A stretch of 64,000 nucleotides of DNA from Thiobacillus denitrificans ATCC 25259 (GTDB lineage Bacteria; Pseudomonadota; Gammaproteobacteria; Burkholderiales; Thiobacillaceae). The notes beneath the pieces are model-generated. The model did no database searches. It worked only from the letters and a program-made list of their open reading frames with translations, and had not been told where the DNA came from. Position 1 is the stretch's first letter, and each line of letters begins with the position of its first letter. Both the position numbers and the translations under genes were made by a program. The stretch spans positions 2,666,001 to 2,730,000 of the forward strand of contig NC_007404.1 in assembly GCF_000012745.1 (NCBI RefSeq), given 5' to 3'. Below are positions 43,485 through 52,690 of this stretch, piece by piece.

Positions 43485-45806
43485 CTATTTGGTCAACGCC
43501 ATGAAAAGCTCGGGCAGCCGCTCGGGCAGCCGCTCGACGCGGTCGATGACGGTGTACTGGCGCCCGAAGATCTCGGCGACATAGTCGTCGGCGCCGGCTT
43601 TCAGTTGCGCGTCGAGGCTGATGCAGTAGGCGAATATGCCCTGCCGGTCGAGTTCCTTGACCGCCTGGCGCGCGTCCTCGACGAGCAGGCGCTCGTCCGC
43701 CGCGTCGACGTCGGACGGACGGCCGTCGGTCAGGATCAGCATCAGCTTTTTGTCCGCCGGCCGTGCCGAAAGGTAATGCGCGGCGTGGCGCATCGCCGCG
43801 CCCATGCGCGTCGAGTAGCCCGCTTCCATCGCGGCGAGGCGCGCCTTGACGTCGTCGTTCCAGCGTTCGCTGTAGCCCTTGATGTGGAAATAGCGCACGT
43901 CGTGCCGCGTGTTCGAGTGAAAGCCGGCGATCGCGAACGGGTCGCCGAGCTTTTCGATCGACCAGGCAAGCAGCGAGACGGCCTCTTGCGACAGTTCGAG
44001 GATGGTCTGCCCGGCGCCCGCAGCTTTTTCGTTGAGCGATTCCGACAGGTCGAGCAACAGCATCACGGCGATATCGCGGCCGTCGCTGCGATGGCTCATG
44101 TTGATGCGCGGATCGGGCGTCGCGCCGCCCTTGAAGTCGATCAGCGAGCGGATCGCGACGTCGAGATCGAGTTCGCTGCCCTCCTCCTGGTAGCGCACGC
44201 GCACCTTGTCCTGCGGCTTCAGGAGATCGAGCATCTTCTTCAGCCGCTTAGCGAGCGCCGCGTGTTTGGCGAGCAAGCGGTCGATGTCGCCCGCGTTGCC
44301 GGAGCGGTGCAGGCCCTCGTAGACGCTCACCCAATCGGGGCGGTAGGTCTGGCTCGTGTAGTCCCACTCGGGGTAGTGGCGTGGGGGCAGGCCCTGGATT
44401 TCCTCGCCGGGCTCGATTTTGCGCTTCGCGTCGAACGCCTCTTCCTCGTCGCCTTCTTCGATGAATTTCCACAGTTGGCGGTTGTCGTCACGGTAGTCGA
44501 CGACGGTGTCGTCGAAGTGCACCTTGGCGAACTGGTCACTCGGCCGGCGCGTTTTGGCGACATACGAGAGCGCGAGATCGGCCATCTCGCTCGTGCTCGA
44601 CGTGCCGTCGGCCAGGCGCGCGTGAAAACGCGCGACGAAGTCGTTGAGCACCGGGGCCGCATAGCCATGGTCGGGGTCGATGAACGCGCGCGACAGCATC
44701 GCCAGCCGGTGGCGCAGGCACGACGTCGTCTCGCCGTCGCACGCGGCTTCGACCGGCTTCGGATGCAGCGCGCGGAAGATCCGCGCCAGGCCCGGATACT
44801 CGCGCATCAACAGCGTCTCGACGCGGCAGTCCTCGAAGAACTCGACCGCCATGCGCTGGAACGGGCTCCAGTTGTCGGCGATCTGCGCCTCAGACCAGCG
44901 GCGGTGACCGACCATGTGCGCGAGCGTTGCGCGGTAGCGGTCGAGGCCCGAGACGAGAACGTCTTCTCCGCCAGCCCCTCCCCGCCCTGCCGGACACGGG
45001 AGGACGAGGTCGTCGTAGACGTCGGGCAGGCGCATGCCGAGCTTGTCGTAATACGGAACCGGTTTTCTGATCTCGTCGAATGCGGTCGAATAGGGGACGA
45101 GGTGGTCGTGGTCCTGCCACAGCCCGCGCAGGTACAAATCGAGCTTGCGTTCGACGTCAACCAGGAGCGTGCCATGCCGCTCGCGCTGCAGCACGGCCCG
45201 CGCATCGGCCGACTGCAGGCTGAAGTAGTCCTGCTGGCGCTCGGGATGCGTGCCGTAGTTGCGGATGCCGTACTCGACCCAGTTCCTGAGGCCCGCGAGC
45301 GTGAGCTGGTTCAGCAGATTCGGCGCCTGCGCGAAGAACTCGGGCAACCCCGGGCTCGGGAACGTCGTGTGGTGACCGTGGATCGAGCCCGTCGTGCGCG
45401 TCATGAAGTCGAGCGTGACGTCGACGTAATGCTGCAACTGCTCGGCCGACTGCAAACGTCGCGCGACCGGCGCGAGCGTCTGCAGGAACGGTGCAATAGC
45501 CTTGCCGTTTGGTGACTTCTGCATGCGCTGAATCAGTGCCATGACCATCGGCAGCGCGGCTTCGCCGACCGCTTGCGCGGTCGACGGCCATTCCTCGAGG
45601 AAGGCCAGCATCGGTTCGACGCCGCGGCCGAGCTTGCCGATCACGCGGCCCGCCTCGAGGTAGGCGGCCACGCCTTCGGCCGAGAGCACCGTGAGCGCTT
45701 CGGCCATGCAGTCGTCGAACACCTCCTCGACCTGCGCGAAGCGCGTATCGAGCGCTTTCCAGTACGCGGCCATCAGCGGGTGCTGGTAGGCGGTGTCGGT
45801 GCTCAC
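43485..45806 (-). CDS. cbbO: CbbO, von Willebrand A-domain RubisCO activase subunit (form II module)
   Basis: The 773-residue protein has a long helical region and a C-terminal vWA domain with MIDAS motif VMLLLDLSESLNEK at about 577-590. It starts with GTG at 45806, ten bases after cbbQ. It differs clearly from the cbbO at 26.4-28.8 kb, especially in the N-terminal half, in line with a different RubisCO partner (CbbM). Activase pairs specific for form II enzymes are known from acidithiobacilli. The gene ends the cbbM-cbbQ-cbbO unit. Confidence 0.92.
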   Translation of the reverse strand: MSTDTAYQHPLMAAYWKALDTRFAQVEEVFDDCMAEALTVLSAEGVAAYLEAGRVIGKLGRGVEPMLAFLEEWPSTAQAVGEAALPMVMALIQRMQKSPNGKAIAPFLQTLAPVARRLQSAEQLQHYVDVTLDFMTRTTGSIHGHHTTFPSPGLPEFFAQAPNLLNQLTLAGLRNWVEYGIRNYGTHPERQQDYFSLQSADARAVLQRERHGTLLVDVERKLDLYLRGLWQDHDHLVPYSTAFDEIRKPVPYYDKLGMRLPDVYDDLVLPCPAGRGGAGGEDVLVSGLDRYRATLAHMVGHRRWSEAQIADNWSPFQRMAVEFFEDCRVETLLMREYPGLARIFRALHPKPVEAACDGETTSCLRHRLAMLSRAFIDPDHGYAAPVLNDFVARFHARLADGTSSTSEMADLALSYVAKTRRPSDQFAKVHFDDTVVDYRDDNRQLWKFIEEGDEEEAFDAKRKIEPGEEIQGLPPRHYPEWDYTSQTYRPDWVSVYEGLHRSGNAGDIDRLLAKHAALAKRLKKMLDLLKPQDKVRVRYQEEGSELDLDVAIRSLIDFKGGATPDPRINMSHRSDGRDIAVMLLLDLSESLNEKAAGAGQTILELSQEAVSLLAWSIEKLGDPFAIAGFHSNTRHDVRYFHIKGYSERWNDDVKARLAAMEAGYSTRMGAAMRHAAHYLSARPADKKLMLILTDGRPSDVDAADERLLVEDARQAVKELDRQGIFAYCISLDAQLKAGADDYVAEIFGRQYTVIDRVERLPERLPELFMALTK

Positions 45807-45816
45807 GGGCGTCTAC

Positions 45817-46623
45817 TCAAGCAAACGTCGCGTCGATCGCATGATCGAGCGTCTCGCGGATGTCGGCGTCGTCGGTGATCGGGCGCACGAGCGCCATGCG
45901 GCAGGCGTCACCCGCGTCGACGCCGTCCTTCATCAGGGTCGCGGCGTAGACGAGCAGACGCGTCGAGATGCCCTCGTCGAGACCGTGGCCCTTGAGGTTG
46001 CGCGCCACGCCGCCGATCTTCACGAGCCTGCCGGCGGTCGTCTCGTCGAGCCCGGTCTCCCTGGCGAGAATCGTCGTCTCGAGCGCTGCGTCCGGGTAGT
46101 CGAAGTCGAACGCGGCGAAGCGCTGCTTGGTCGACTGCTTGAGGTCCTTCATCAGCGACTGGTAGCCCGGGTTGTACGAGATCACGAGCTGGAAGTCGGG
46201 GTGCGCCTCGATCAGCTCGCCCTTCTTGTCGAGCGGCAGCGTGCGGCGGTGGTCGGTCAGTGGGTGGATGACGACGGTCGTGTCCTGGCGCGCCTCGACG
46301 ACCTCATCCAGATAGCAGATCGCGCCGATGCGGGCAGCGGTCGTGAGCGGCCCGTCGAGCCACCGCGTGCCGTTCGCTTCCAGCAGATAACGGCCGACGA
46401 GATCGCTCGCCGTCATGTCCTCGTTGCACGCGACCGTGATCAGCGGCTTGTTCAGTTTCCACGCCATGTATTCGACGAAGCGCGACTTGCCGCAGCCGGT
46501 CGGGCCCTTGACCATGACCGGCAGGCGATTGCGGTACGCGGCCTCGTAAAGCTGCACTTCGCGGCCTTGCGCCTGGTAATAGGGTTCCTGGTGAACCTTG
46601 TACTGTTCCTTGTTCGTCGTCAT
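45817..46623 (-). CDS. cbbQ: CbbQ, AAA+ RubisCO activase subunit (form II module)
   Basis: The 268-residue MoxR-type ATPase has Walker A GPTGCGKS (about 40-47), Walker [15 protein letters not shown] and [21 protein letters not shown]. It is nearly collinear with the CbbQ of the form I module. It begins with ATG at 46623 after AGGAGCGCG and is followed by cbbO ten bases downstream. A terminator at 46711-46738 separates it from cbbM. Confidence 0.94.
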   Translation of the reverse strand: MTTNKEQYKVHQEPYYQAQGREVQLYEAAYRNRLPVMVKGPTGCGKSRFVEYMAWKLNKPLITVACNEDMTASDLVGRYLLEANGTRWLDGPLTTAARIGAICYLDEVVEARQDTTVVIHPLTDHRRTLPLDKKGELIEAHPDFQLVISYNPGYQSLMKDLKQSTKQRFAAFDFDYPDAALETTILARETGLDETTAGRLVKIGGVARNLKGHGLDEGISTRLLVYAATLMKDGVDAGDACRMALVRPITDDADIRETLDHAIDATFA

Positions 46624-46924
46624 GACGCGCTCCTGTTAGATCCGCATGCCGATGCCGCGGGGCATGGGAATGTGGACGATCCGTGATGCGATCCGGGTTT
46701 CGGCCGGATGAAAAACGCCCCCGGCGAGCCGGGGGCGTGTGCTGGGGGCGGTGGGATGCGAGCAAGCCCGCTCCGGGGTGGCGCGCATGAACGGCCATCG
46801 CAAGGCAACGCGATAGTGAATGCGCGCCAATGCTGCTCCTGCACTGTGCCGTTTCCTTGGCACAGCGTTCCGGGGCAGCCCTCCCGCCTTGCGGCGGCAG
46901 GCACTGCTCCGCCCTCCGCCGGGC
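46624..46924. other. cbbM-cbbQ spacer, 301 bp, no gene
   Basis: No protein-coding frame is supported. The spacer holds the intrinsic terminator at 46711-46738 and further GC-rich inverted segments nearer cbbM (around GCCTTGCGGCGG). The part just before cbbQ has AGGAGCGCG as ribosome site. It probably sets the ratio of CbbM to its activase by partial termination. Confidence 0.6.
46711..46738 (-). terminator. Strong intrinsic terminator between cbbM and cbbQ
   Basis: On the minus strand ACGCCCCCGG and CCGGGGGCGT form a perfect 10-bp stem with a four-base loop (CTCG), followed by TTTT. It lies 187 bases after the cbbM stop and 88 bases before the cbbQ start. The same layout occurs after cbbS (29859-29891). 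Confidence 0.85.
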
Positions 46925-48304
46925 TTACTTGTGCACGCCCAGCTTTTCGCGCCAGCCCGGGAAGAGCTTGTCGGCGTCCTTGGGGAACGACTCGAACGCA
47001 CGCGCGAATTCCTTGTGCTCCTTGGCGAACTCGATCGGATCGGCGCCTTGCTTCCAGCACTCGTACGACTGGCGCAGCGAGATCGCGCCGGCCGCCGGGG
47101 AATCGATGTGGCCGTAGGAGCCACCGCCGGCGGTGTTGATGACGTTGCCGTGACCGAGGTTCTCGAAGAAGCCGGGCAGACGCAGCGCGTTCATGCCGCC
47201 GGAGATGATCGGCGTCGTCGGCTTCATGCCGTACCACTTCTGGAAGTACACCGGGCCCTGGCACTCGTCGCGCTCGATCATGTAGGCGATGATCTTGTCG
47301 TCGCCTTCGCCTTCCATCTTGCCGTAGCCCATGGTGCCGACGTGGATGCCCGAAGCCCCCTGCAGGCGGCTCATCTTGGCGAGCACGAAAGCGGTGTAGC
47401 CACGCTTGGCCGAAGGCGAGGTCACGGCACCGTGGCCGGCACGGTGGTAGTGCAGGTACTGGCCGGGGTACTGCCGACGGGCCGTGGTCACCATGCCGGG
47501 GCCGCCGACGTAGCCGTCGACCAGGAACGCCAGCTTGTCGGCGTCGGGGCCGAAGACTTCGAGCGCGTAGTCGGCGCGGGCGCACATCTCGTAGTGGTCG
47601 TCAGCGGTGATGTTCATCGAGAACAGCTTGGCCTGACCGGTATCGTCCTGCGCGCGCTTCATCGCGTCGTACACGAGCGGCAGCACCTTCTTCAGCGGGC
47701 AGAAGACCTGGTTGCCCTGGGGTTCGTCGTTCTTGATGAAGTCGCCACCGAGCCAGAACTGGTAGGCGGCCTTGGCGAACGGCTCGGGACGCAGACCGAG
47801 CTTGGGCTTGATGATGGTGCCGGCGATGTAGCCGCCGTTGACCACCGGGCGGCCGAGGATGCGCCACAGGTTGGAGATGTCGGTCGCGGGGCCGTCGAAC
47901 ATCTGGATGCAGCGCTCGGGCACGTAGAAGTCGATCATCTTGGCGTGTTCGATGTCACCCATGCCCTGGTTGTTGCCGATCGCGAGCGTCAGGAACGAGA
48001 CCAGCATGAAGCGGCCGTCGGTGACGTTACGGTCGAACAGCTCGAGCGGATAGGCGATCCGCATGTCTTCGCTGGCTTCGTCGATGTAGTAGACGAGCGC
48101 GTCGACGCCCTTGGTGAAGTCGTCGGTCGTCGAGACTTCGACGTTGGTACCGGTCGACGACTCGGCGGCGAAGTGCGCGGCGGCCTCGAGGTAGCCGTAG
48201 CCGGACTTCGGTTTCATCTTGTAGGCGACCAGGATGTGGCGGCCACCCTTGATCAGGTCCTCTTCCTTGAGCGAGAGGTCTGCGTAACGTGCGGATTGAT
48301 CCAT
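46925..48304 (-). CDS. cbbM: RubisCO form II
   Basis: The 459-residue enzyme has the form II active-site set in the Rhodospirillum numbering: K166 in [12 protein letters not shown], carbamylated K191 with D193 and E194 in [25 protein letters not shown] and loop-6 [11 protein letters not shown]. Form II works without small subunits and prefers high CO2 and low O2. It begins a module with cbbQ and cbbO and faces its own cbbR. The ATG follows AGGAGTCAGTC. Having forms I and II lets the cell fix CO2 over a wide CO2/O2 range. Confidence 0.98.
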   Translation of the reverse strand: MDQSARYADLSLKEEDLIKGGRHILVAYKMKPKSGYGYLEAAAHFAAESSTGTNVEVSTTDDFTKGVDALVYYIDEASEDMRIAYPLELFDRNVTDGRFMLVSFLTLAIGNNQGMGDIEHAKMIDFYVPERCIQMFDGPATDISNLWRILGRPVVNGGYIAGTIIKPKLGLRPEPFAKAAYQFWLGGDFIKNDEPQGNQVFCPLKKVLPLVYDAMKRAQDDTGQAKLFSMNITADDHYEMCARADYALEVFGPDADKLAFLVDGYVGGPGMVTTARRQYPGQYLHYHRAGHGAVTSPSAKRGYTAFVLAKMSRLQGASGIHVGTMGYGKMEGEGDDKIIAYMIERDECQGPVYFQKWYGMKPTTPIISGGMNALRLPGFFENLGHGNVINTAGGGSYGHIDSPAAGAISLRQSYECWKQGADPIEFAKEHKEFARAFESFPKDADKLFPGWREKLGVHK

Positions 48305-48437
48305 GACTGACTCCTGCGTGAACGGTTATCGTGTTCAGGGCTGGGGCTCCCCAAGACGGGGCGACTATACGCAGACGCTTATATAATGAATATTCAATTG
48401 TTCTGATAAAACCCATATCAATGGGCTTATATATCGA
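48305..48437. promoter_or_regulatory. cbbM/cbbR divergent control region
   Basis: The 133-bp spacer has an AT-rich half near cbbR with the perfect palindrome TGAATATTCA (48387-48396) and the inverted repeat CCCAT-ATCA-ATGGG (48412-48425) ending 12 bases before the cbbR ATG. These resemble LysR-type sites and match in place those at the other two cbbR loci. CbbR binding is inferred. Confidence 0.55.
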
Positions 48438-49346
48438 ATGAGGCGGCTGACCTTACGCCAGTTCCGGATTTTCGAAGCGGTCGCGCGCCATCTGTCGTTC
48501 TCGCGCGCCGCGGAAGAGCTGCATCTCTCGCAGCCCGCGGTGTCGATGCAGGTGCGCGGCATCGAGGTGATTCTCGGCATGCCGCTCACCGAGCAGATCG
48601 GGAGAAAGATTTTCCTGACCGACGCGGGCCGCGAGGTACTGCACGCGAGCCAGGCGATCACGGCGCGTCTCGACGACCTGCAGCACAACCTCGTCCAGCT
48701 GCGCGGCCTCGAACAGGGGCGGCTCACTCTGGCCGTCACGTCGACCGTGAACGCGGTCGCGACCGGCATCCTCGCCCGCTTCCGCGCGCGCTATCCGGAC
48801 ATCGCGATTCACCTCGGCGTGTCGAATCGCGCCGAGGTGCTCGACATGCTGGTCGGCAATCAGGTCGACCTCGCGATCATGGGGCAGGTGCCCGACCACC
48901 TCGGCCTCGACGCGACGCGCTTCATGGACAATCCGCTGGTCGTGATCGCCCCACCCGACCATCCGCTGGCATCGCGGCGCAAGGTGCCGATCGAAACGCT
49001 CGCCGACGAACCCTTCCTCGTGCGCGAAGCCGGCTCGGGCACGCGCGGCGCGATGGAACGCTTCTTCGCCGCGCGCGGCCTCGAACTGAAGAGCAGCATG
49101 GAAATGAGCAGCAACGAGGCGATCCGTCAGGCGGTTCAGGCCGGACTCGGGCTTGGCATCCTTTCGCTGCAGACGCTGGAACTCGAACTTGCGCTCAAGC
49201 GCCTCGCGGTGTTGAAGGCCGAAGGCTTCCCGATCATGCGCCACTGGTACGTAGTGCACCGCGCCGACAAGCGGCTGTCGCCGGTGGCGCAGGCGTTCAA
49301 GAAATTCGTGCTGGGGGGACAAGGCGGACGTCGCCGGCCAGCCTAG
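48438..49346 (+). CDS. cbbR: CbbR, LysR-type regulator of the form II module
   Basis: The 302-residue protein starts MRRLTLRQFRIFEAVARHLSFSRAAEELHLSQPAVSMQVRG-like and has the CbbR effector motifs (PPDHPLASRRKVP, REAGSGTRGAMERFF, SSNEAIRQAVQAGLGLGILSLQTLELE). It is divergent from cbbM and most likely controls it. It resembles the CbbR at 58791 more than the one at 31966 by eye (SMEMSxNEAI, LGLGI). Its stop is 165 bp before the convergent SulP gene. Confidence 0.92.
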   Translation: MRRLTLRQFRIFEAVARHLSFSRAAEELHLSQPAVSMQVRGIEVILGMPLTEQIGRKIFLTDAGREVLHASQAITARLDDLQHNLVQLRGLEQGRLTLAVTSTVNAVATGILARFRARYPDIAIHLGVSNRAEVLDMLVGNQVDLAIMGQVPDHLGLDATRFMDNPLVVIAPPDHPLASRRKVPIETLADEPFLVREAGSGTRGAMERFFAARGLELKSSMEMSSNEAIRQAVQAGLGLGILSLQTLELELALKRLAVLKAEGFPIMRHWYVVHRADKRLSPVAQAFKKFVLGGQGGRRRPA

Positions 49347-49511
49347 TACGGCACTCCAACAATGTCCGTACGCGCCTGCGTGCGCATCGGCACGCCTAGG
49401 GCGCGACCCGAACCGCAGTCATCGCGCCGTCAGCACGAGAACGAACGACCAGACAATCGGCGATGCGGGACGCGTCGAAGACAGCGAAACGTAAAGTTGC
49501 CGTACGCGCGC

Positions 49512-51623
49512 TCAGGCGGGTACCGCTGGCCCGATTCGCCCGCTGCCGTAGCAGGCGTCGAGCGTCTTGAGGGCGACTTCCTTGGTCTTGAAGATGTGGT
49601 CGCCCGGAATCACGGACGACAGCCCGCTTCTCTCGAACGCCGCCAGCACCTGCCGCTTGAGGCTGCTGAAATAGAGATTCACGTTGCGCGCGCGCAGCTG
49701 CTCGACGAGCGCACGCAGCTTCTCCTCGCCCGAGACGTCGAGGTCATTGATGCCGCTGCCGATGACGAGCACGGCCTTCGCGTGCGGGAAGCGCTCGAGC
49801 GCCTGCAGCACCACATCTTCGAAGTAGGCGACGTTGACGAAGTTGAGCGAGCCGTCGAAGCGCAGCGCGACGTAATGCTCACTGACGGCGGGCAGGTTGT
49901 GGGTGTCGATCCCGCCGAGCACGCCGTCGGGATGGCGGCCGAGGATTTCGGCGCGCGGCCGCATGTTGCGGAACAGGTAGAGCGCGACGGTCAGGCCTAC
50001 GCCGAGCAGGATGCCGTTGGCGAGCGCCGGCGCCATCGCGACCGTGGCGACGAAGGTGGCGATGCCGATCACCGCGTCGGGGCGGTTGACCTTCCAAGCG
50101 TGGAAGAGCGGCGCGACGCGTACGAGACCGAACACCGCGAGCATGATGACCGCCGCGAGCACGGCCTGCGGCAGGTGATAGAGCAGCGGCGTCAGGAACA
50201 GCATGACGGCGAGGACGCCGAGCGCGCTGACGATCGCGAACAGCCCCGTTCGCGCGCCCTCGCGCGCGGCGACCGCGGAACGCGAGAACGAGCCGCTGAC
50301 GACGTAGGCGTGGAAGAAACTGCCGACGATGTTGGCGAGACCTTGTCCCACCAGTTCGCGGTTGGTGTCGATGCGCTGGCCGGTCTTGGCGCTGATCGCC
50401 TTGGAGATCGACGTCGCCTCCATGAAGCCGAGCAGGGCCATGACCAGCGCGGCCGGCAACAGAGGCAGCACCAGCGCCCAGTCGACGTGCGGCACCTGGA
50501 AGCCGGGCACGCCCGCGGGGATCGCGCCGACCACCTCGCCGCCACCCGTGAACGTGACCTCGCCGCCGGCGATGCCGCCGAAGCGCCAGTGCCCCGTGCC
50601 GAGCGGCTCGCTTTTCGGCATCTCGCCGGCCACCGCGAAACGCGGCGCGCCGTCGGCACCGCTCTGCTGGGTGAAGTCGACACGGTGCAGCTGGATGCGC
50701 AGCGTCATCATGCGATCGCCGAGCGCGTAGGCAGCGGCCTGGCTGCGTGCGATGTCGCCCTTGAGGTCGAGCAGCGTGTCGAGCGGCGCACCGTCATCCT
50801 CGGCACGCGCAAGTTCGGACTGCAGGCGCGCCGCCGTCTCGTTGTGGCGCTGCAGCTCGGCGGTCGCCTGGTCGAGTTGCATCACCTGCGCGCGCACGCC
50901 GGGGTCCTCGATCGCGTCGACGCCGGCCTTCGCCGTGCGCTCGAAGTCGATCGCATAGCTCGCGAGCGTTGTGACGACGATCGCGATCAGCACGCCGGGC
51001 AGGCGCGGCAGGCGCTTCTGCAGCACGAGGATGAGCGCGAACGCCCCGAGGCCGAACCCCAGCGTCGGCCAGTGGGTACTGCCGAGCTGCTGCAGCACGA
51101 CCCAGAGATCGCCGAGGAACCAGTCGCTGCGAGGCATCGGCACGTTGACGAGCTTGTTGAGCTGGGACAGGCCGATGATCAGCGCGGCGGCGTTGGTGAA
51201 GCCGATGATGACCGGATGCGACAGAAAGTTCACGACCACGCCGAGCCGGAAGAGGCCCAGCGCCAGACGCAGGATGCCGACCATCAGCGCGAGCATCAGC
51301 GACAGCGCGATGAAGGTCTCGCTGCCGGTCGCGGCGTAGGGGATCAGCGCGGCGGCCGACATCAGGGACAGCATCGCGGTCGGGCCCGTGTGCAGCTGGC
51401 GCAGCGATCCCCACAGCGAGGCGACGATCACCGGCAGGAAGCCGGCGTAAAGGCCGTACACTACCGGTAAACCCGCGAGCTGGGCATAGGCCATGCTCTG
51501 CGGCACCAGGATCAGCGACACCGTGATGCCGGCGAGCAGGTCCGCGCGCAGGCTCTCCCGCGTCATCGGGAACCACGCGAGGAAAGGCAGAAAACGTAGT
51601 AGCGGATTCGGACGCGTCGTCAT
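49512..51623 (-). CDS. SulP-family permease with STAS and a large central insertion
   Basis: The 703-residue permease has the SulP membrane core (LLAGITVSLILVPQSMAYAQLAGLP, RELVGQGLANIVGSFFHAYVVSGSFSRS) and a C-terminal STAS domain (about 570-680). Unlike the other two SulP proteins here, about 134 residues (228-361, bases 50541-50942) interrupt the helical core. This segment has a heptad-like helical part (LDQATAELQRHNETAARLQSELARAEDD) and a beta-rich Gly-containing part. The ATG at 51623 has GGAGAG upstream; a TTG seven codons earlier is less likely. It lies 199 bp after mcdB on the same strand, so it may be the tail of the carboxysome operon. Bicarbonate transport is the likely link. Confidence 0.9.
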   Translation of the reverse strand: MTTRPNPLLRFLPFLAWFPMTRESLRADLLAGITVSLILVPQSMAYAQLAGLPVVYGLYAGFLPVIVASLWGSLRQLHTGPTAMLSLMSAAALIPYAATGSETFIALSLMLALMVGILRLALGLFRLGVVVNFLSHPVIIGFTNAAALIIGLSQLNKLVNVPMPRSDWFLGDLWVVLQQLGSTHWPTLGFGLGAFALILVLQKRLPRLPGVLIAIVVTTLASYAIDFERTAKAGVDAIEDPGVRAQVMQLDQATAELQRHNETAARLQSELARAEDDGAPLDTLLDLKGDIARSQAAAYALGDRMMTLRIQLHRVDFTQQSGADGAPRFAVAGEMPKSEPLGTGHWRFGGIAGGEVTFTGGGEVVGAIPAGVPGFQVPHVDWALVLPLLPAALVMALLGFMEATSISKAISAKTGQRIDTNRELVGQGLANIVGSFFHAYVVSGSFSRSAVAAREGARTGLFAIVSALGVLAVMLFLTPLLYHLPQAVLAAVIMLAVFGLVRVAPLFHAWKVNRPDAVIGIATFVATVAMAPALANGILLGVGLTVALYLFRNMRPRAEILGRHPDGVLGGIDTHNLPAVSEHYVALRFDGSLNFVNVAYFEDVVLQALERFPHAKAVLVIGSGINDLDVSGEEKLRALVEQLRARNVNLYFSSLKRQVLAAFERSGLSSVIPGDHIFKTKEVALKTLDACYGSGRIGPAVPA

Positions 51624-51754
51624 GATCTCTCCGTCAGGCTTCAAGCGAGAGCTGGGCGCTCATCCATGGCCGGGCCGCCTGGCCCGGCACGTTCCGATCC
51701 GCGGCGGACGTCCAGCCGCGGGGTCGTGAGTCAACTGCGGGATGCACGCCTGCG

Positions 51755-51809
51755 GGCGGGTGTCGTGTCCGCGCGGCCGCTGGGGATGACCCGGCGCCCG
51801 ACACCCGCC
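51755..51809. repeat. Inverted repeat between mcdB and the SulP gene
   Basis: GGCGGGTGTCG (51755-51765) and CGACACCCGCC (51799-51809) are perfect inverses with a 33-base loop. No T-run follows on the minus strand, so it is not a normal terminator; it may be an mRNA hairpin that stabilises the upstream carboxysome transcript. Confidence 0.45.
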
Positions 51810-51822
51810 TGCGACGTACTCG

Positions 51823-52053
51823 TCAATCCGGCCAGACACGCTCCGGATGCAGGGCCTGCGCCGGCGTGGGGCGCGGTGCAGCCACGGGCTGCGGCGCGGC
51901 CACGGGTTGCGACGTCGTCACGGCTTGCGACGACGTCACGGGCGCGTGCGCCGGTATCTCGCCGCGCGCGGCCGTCGTGTCGTCGACGTCCGGCTTCTGC
52001 TGGGTCTTCATCTTGCGCACGCCTGCGGCGAGCTTTCCCGATGCCTTGTTCAT
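51823..52053 (-). CDS. mcdB: McdB-like carboxysome positioning protein (small, disordered)
   Basis: The 76-residue protein starts MNKASGKLAAGVRKMKTQQKPDVDD, continues as a low-complexity Pro/Ala/Gln/Val/Thr-rich stretch, and ends HPERVWPD. Its ATG overlaps the stop of the ParA gene (ATGA). Alpha-carboxysome McdB proteins are small, disordered, encoded beside mcdA, and carry an essential tryptophan near the C terminus; the W three residues from this end fits. McdB would link the shell to the nucleoid-bound McdA ATPase for even spacing of carboxysomes. It is easy to overlook because a longer frame covers it; the identity is inferred from position, composition and the Trp. Confidence 0.72.
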   Translation of the reverse strand: MNKASGKLAAGVRKMKTQQKPDVDDTTAARGEIPAHAPVTSSQAVTTSQPVAAPQPVAAPRPTPAQALHPERVWPD

Positions 52054-52688
52054 GAGCGCAGTACCTCCTTGATGATTGCTTCCACATCGGCCGCCGCGGC
52101 TGCACCGCGGTGGCCCAGTGCATACACGCTGCCGCCTTCGAGCGCCGCGCTGCGGAAGGCGGCGCGACGCGTCAGTCCGTTCGCGAGCGCAGGCAGGCCG
52201 AATTCCGCGAGCGCCTGCTGCATCGCCCCCGACAGCGCATTGCGCCGGTCGAGCTGATTGACGACCAGATACGCGCGCAGCCGCGTGTTGCGTCGCTGCG
52301 TGTCGCGCACCGCGTCGGCCATGTCGACGCTCGCCCACAGATCCAGCGGCGACGGCTGGACCGGGATCAGCACCACGTCGACCGCGTGCATGACGGCGTC
52401 GAGCGCGCCCGACTGCAGATGCGGCGGGCAGTCGACCAGCACGTAGCGGTGCGTGCGCGCCGCCTCGCCGATCACGGCTTCGACCGCTGCCGCACCGACC
52501 GTGCGTACCTGCGGCAGGTCGTCGGGCTGGCCGGCGAGCCGCGCCCACTGTCCGGCCGAACCCTGCGGGTCGGCGTCGACGAGCGCGGTCGCCGCGCGCC
52601 GATGGAACCCTGCGGCGAGATTCACCGCGAGCGTCGTCTTGCCGGTGCCGCCCTTCTGGTTCGCCAGCGCGATGCGCAAGGCGGGCAT
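52050..52688 (-). CDS. mcdA: McdA-type ParA/MinD ATPase of the carboxysome operon
   Basis: The 212-residue ATPase has the deviant Walker A motif NQKGGTGKTTLAVNLAAG (12-18 KGGTGKT), switch I and II regions (VDADPQGSAGQWA, VLVDCPPHLQSGALDAVMHAVDVVLIPVQPS) and no N-terminal DNA-binding domain, like orphan ParA proteins that position cargo. In alpha-carboxysome loci this gene spaces carboxysomes on the nucleoid with McdB. It lies after acRAF with two bases between, and its stop overlaps mcdB. Chromosome or plasmid partition is unlikely because no ParB or parS is nearby. Confidence 0.9.
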   Translation of the reverse strand: MPALRIALANQKGGTGKTTLAVNLAAGFHRRAATALVDADPQGSAGQWARLAGQPDDLPQVRTVGAAAVEAVIGEAARTHRYVLVDCPPHLQSGALDAVMHAVDVVLIPVQPSPLDLWASVDMADAVRDTQRRNTRLRAYLVVNQLDRRNALSGAMQQALAEFGLPALANGLTRRAAFRSAALEGGSVYALGHRGAAAAADVEAIIKEVLRS

Positions 52689-52690
52689 CG

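Noticed and set aside
52050..52688. ParA as a plasmid or chromosome partition gene
   Set aside because: No ParB or parS is nearby, the protein is of the small cargo-positioning type and it is embedded in the cso operon.
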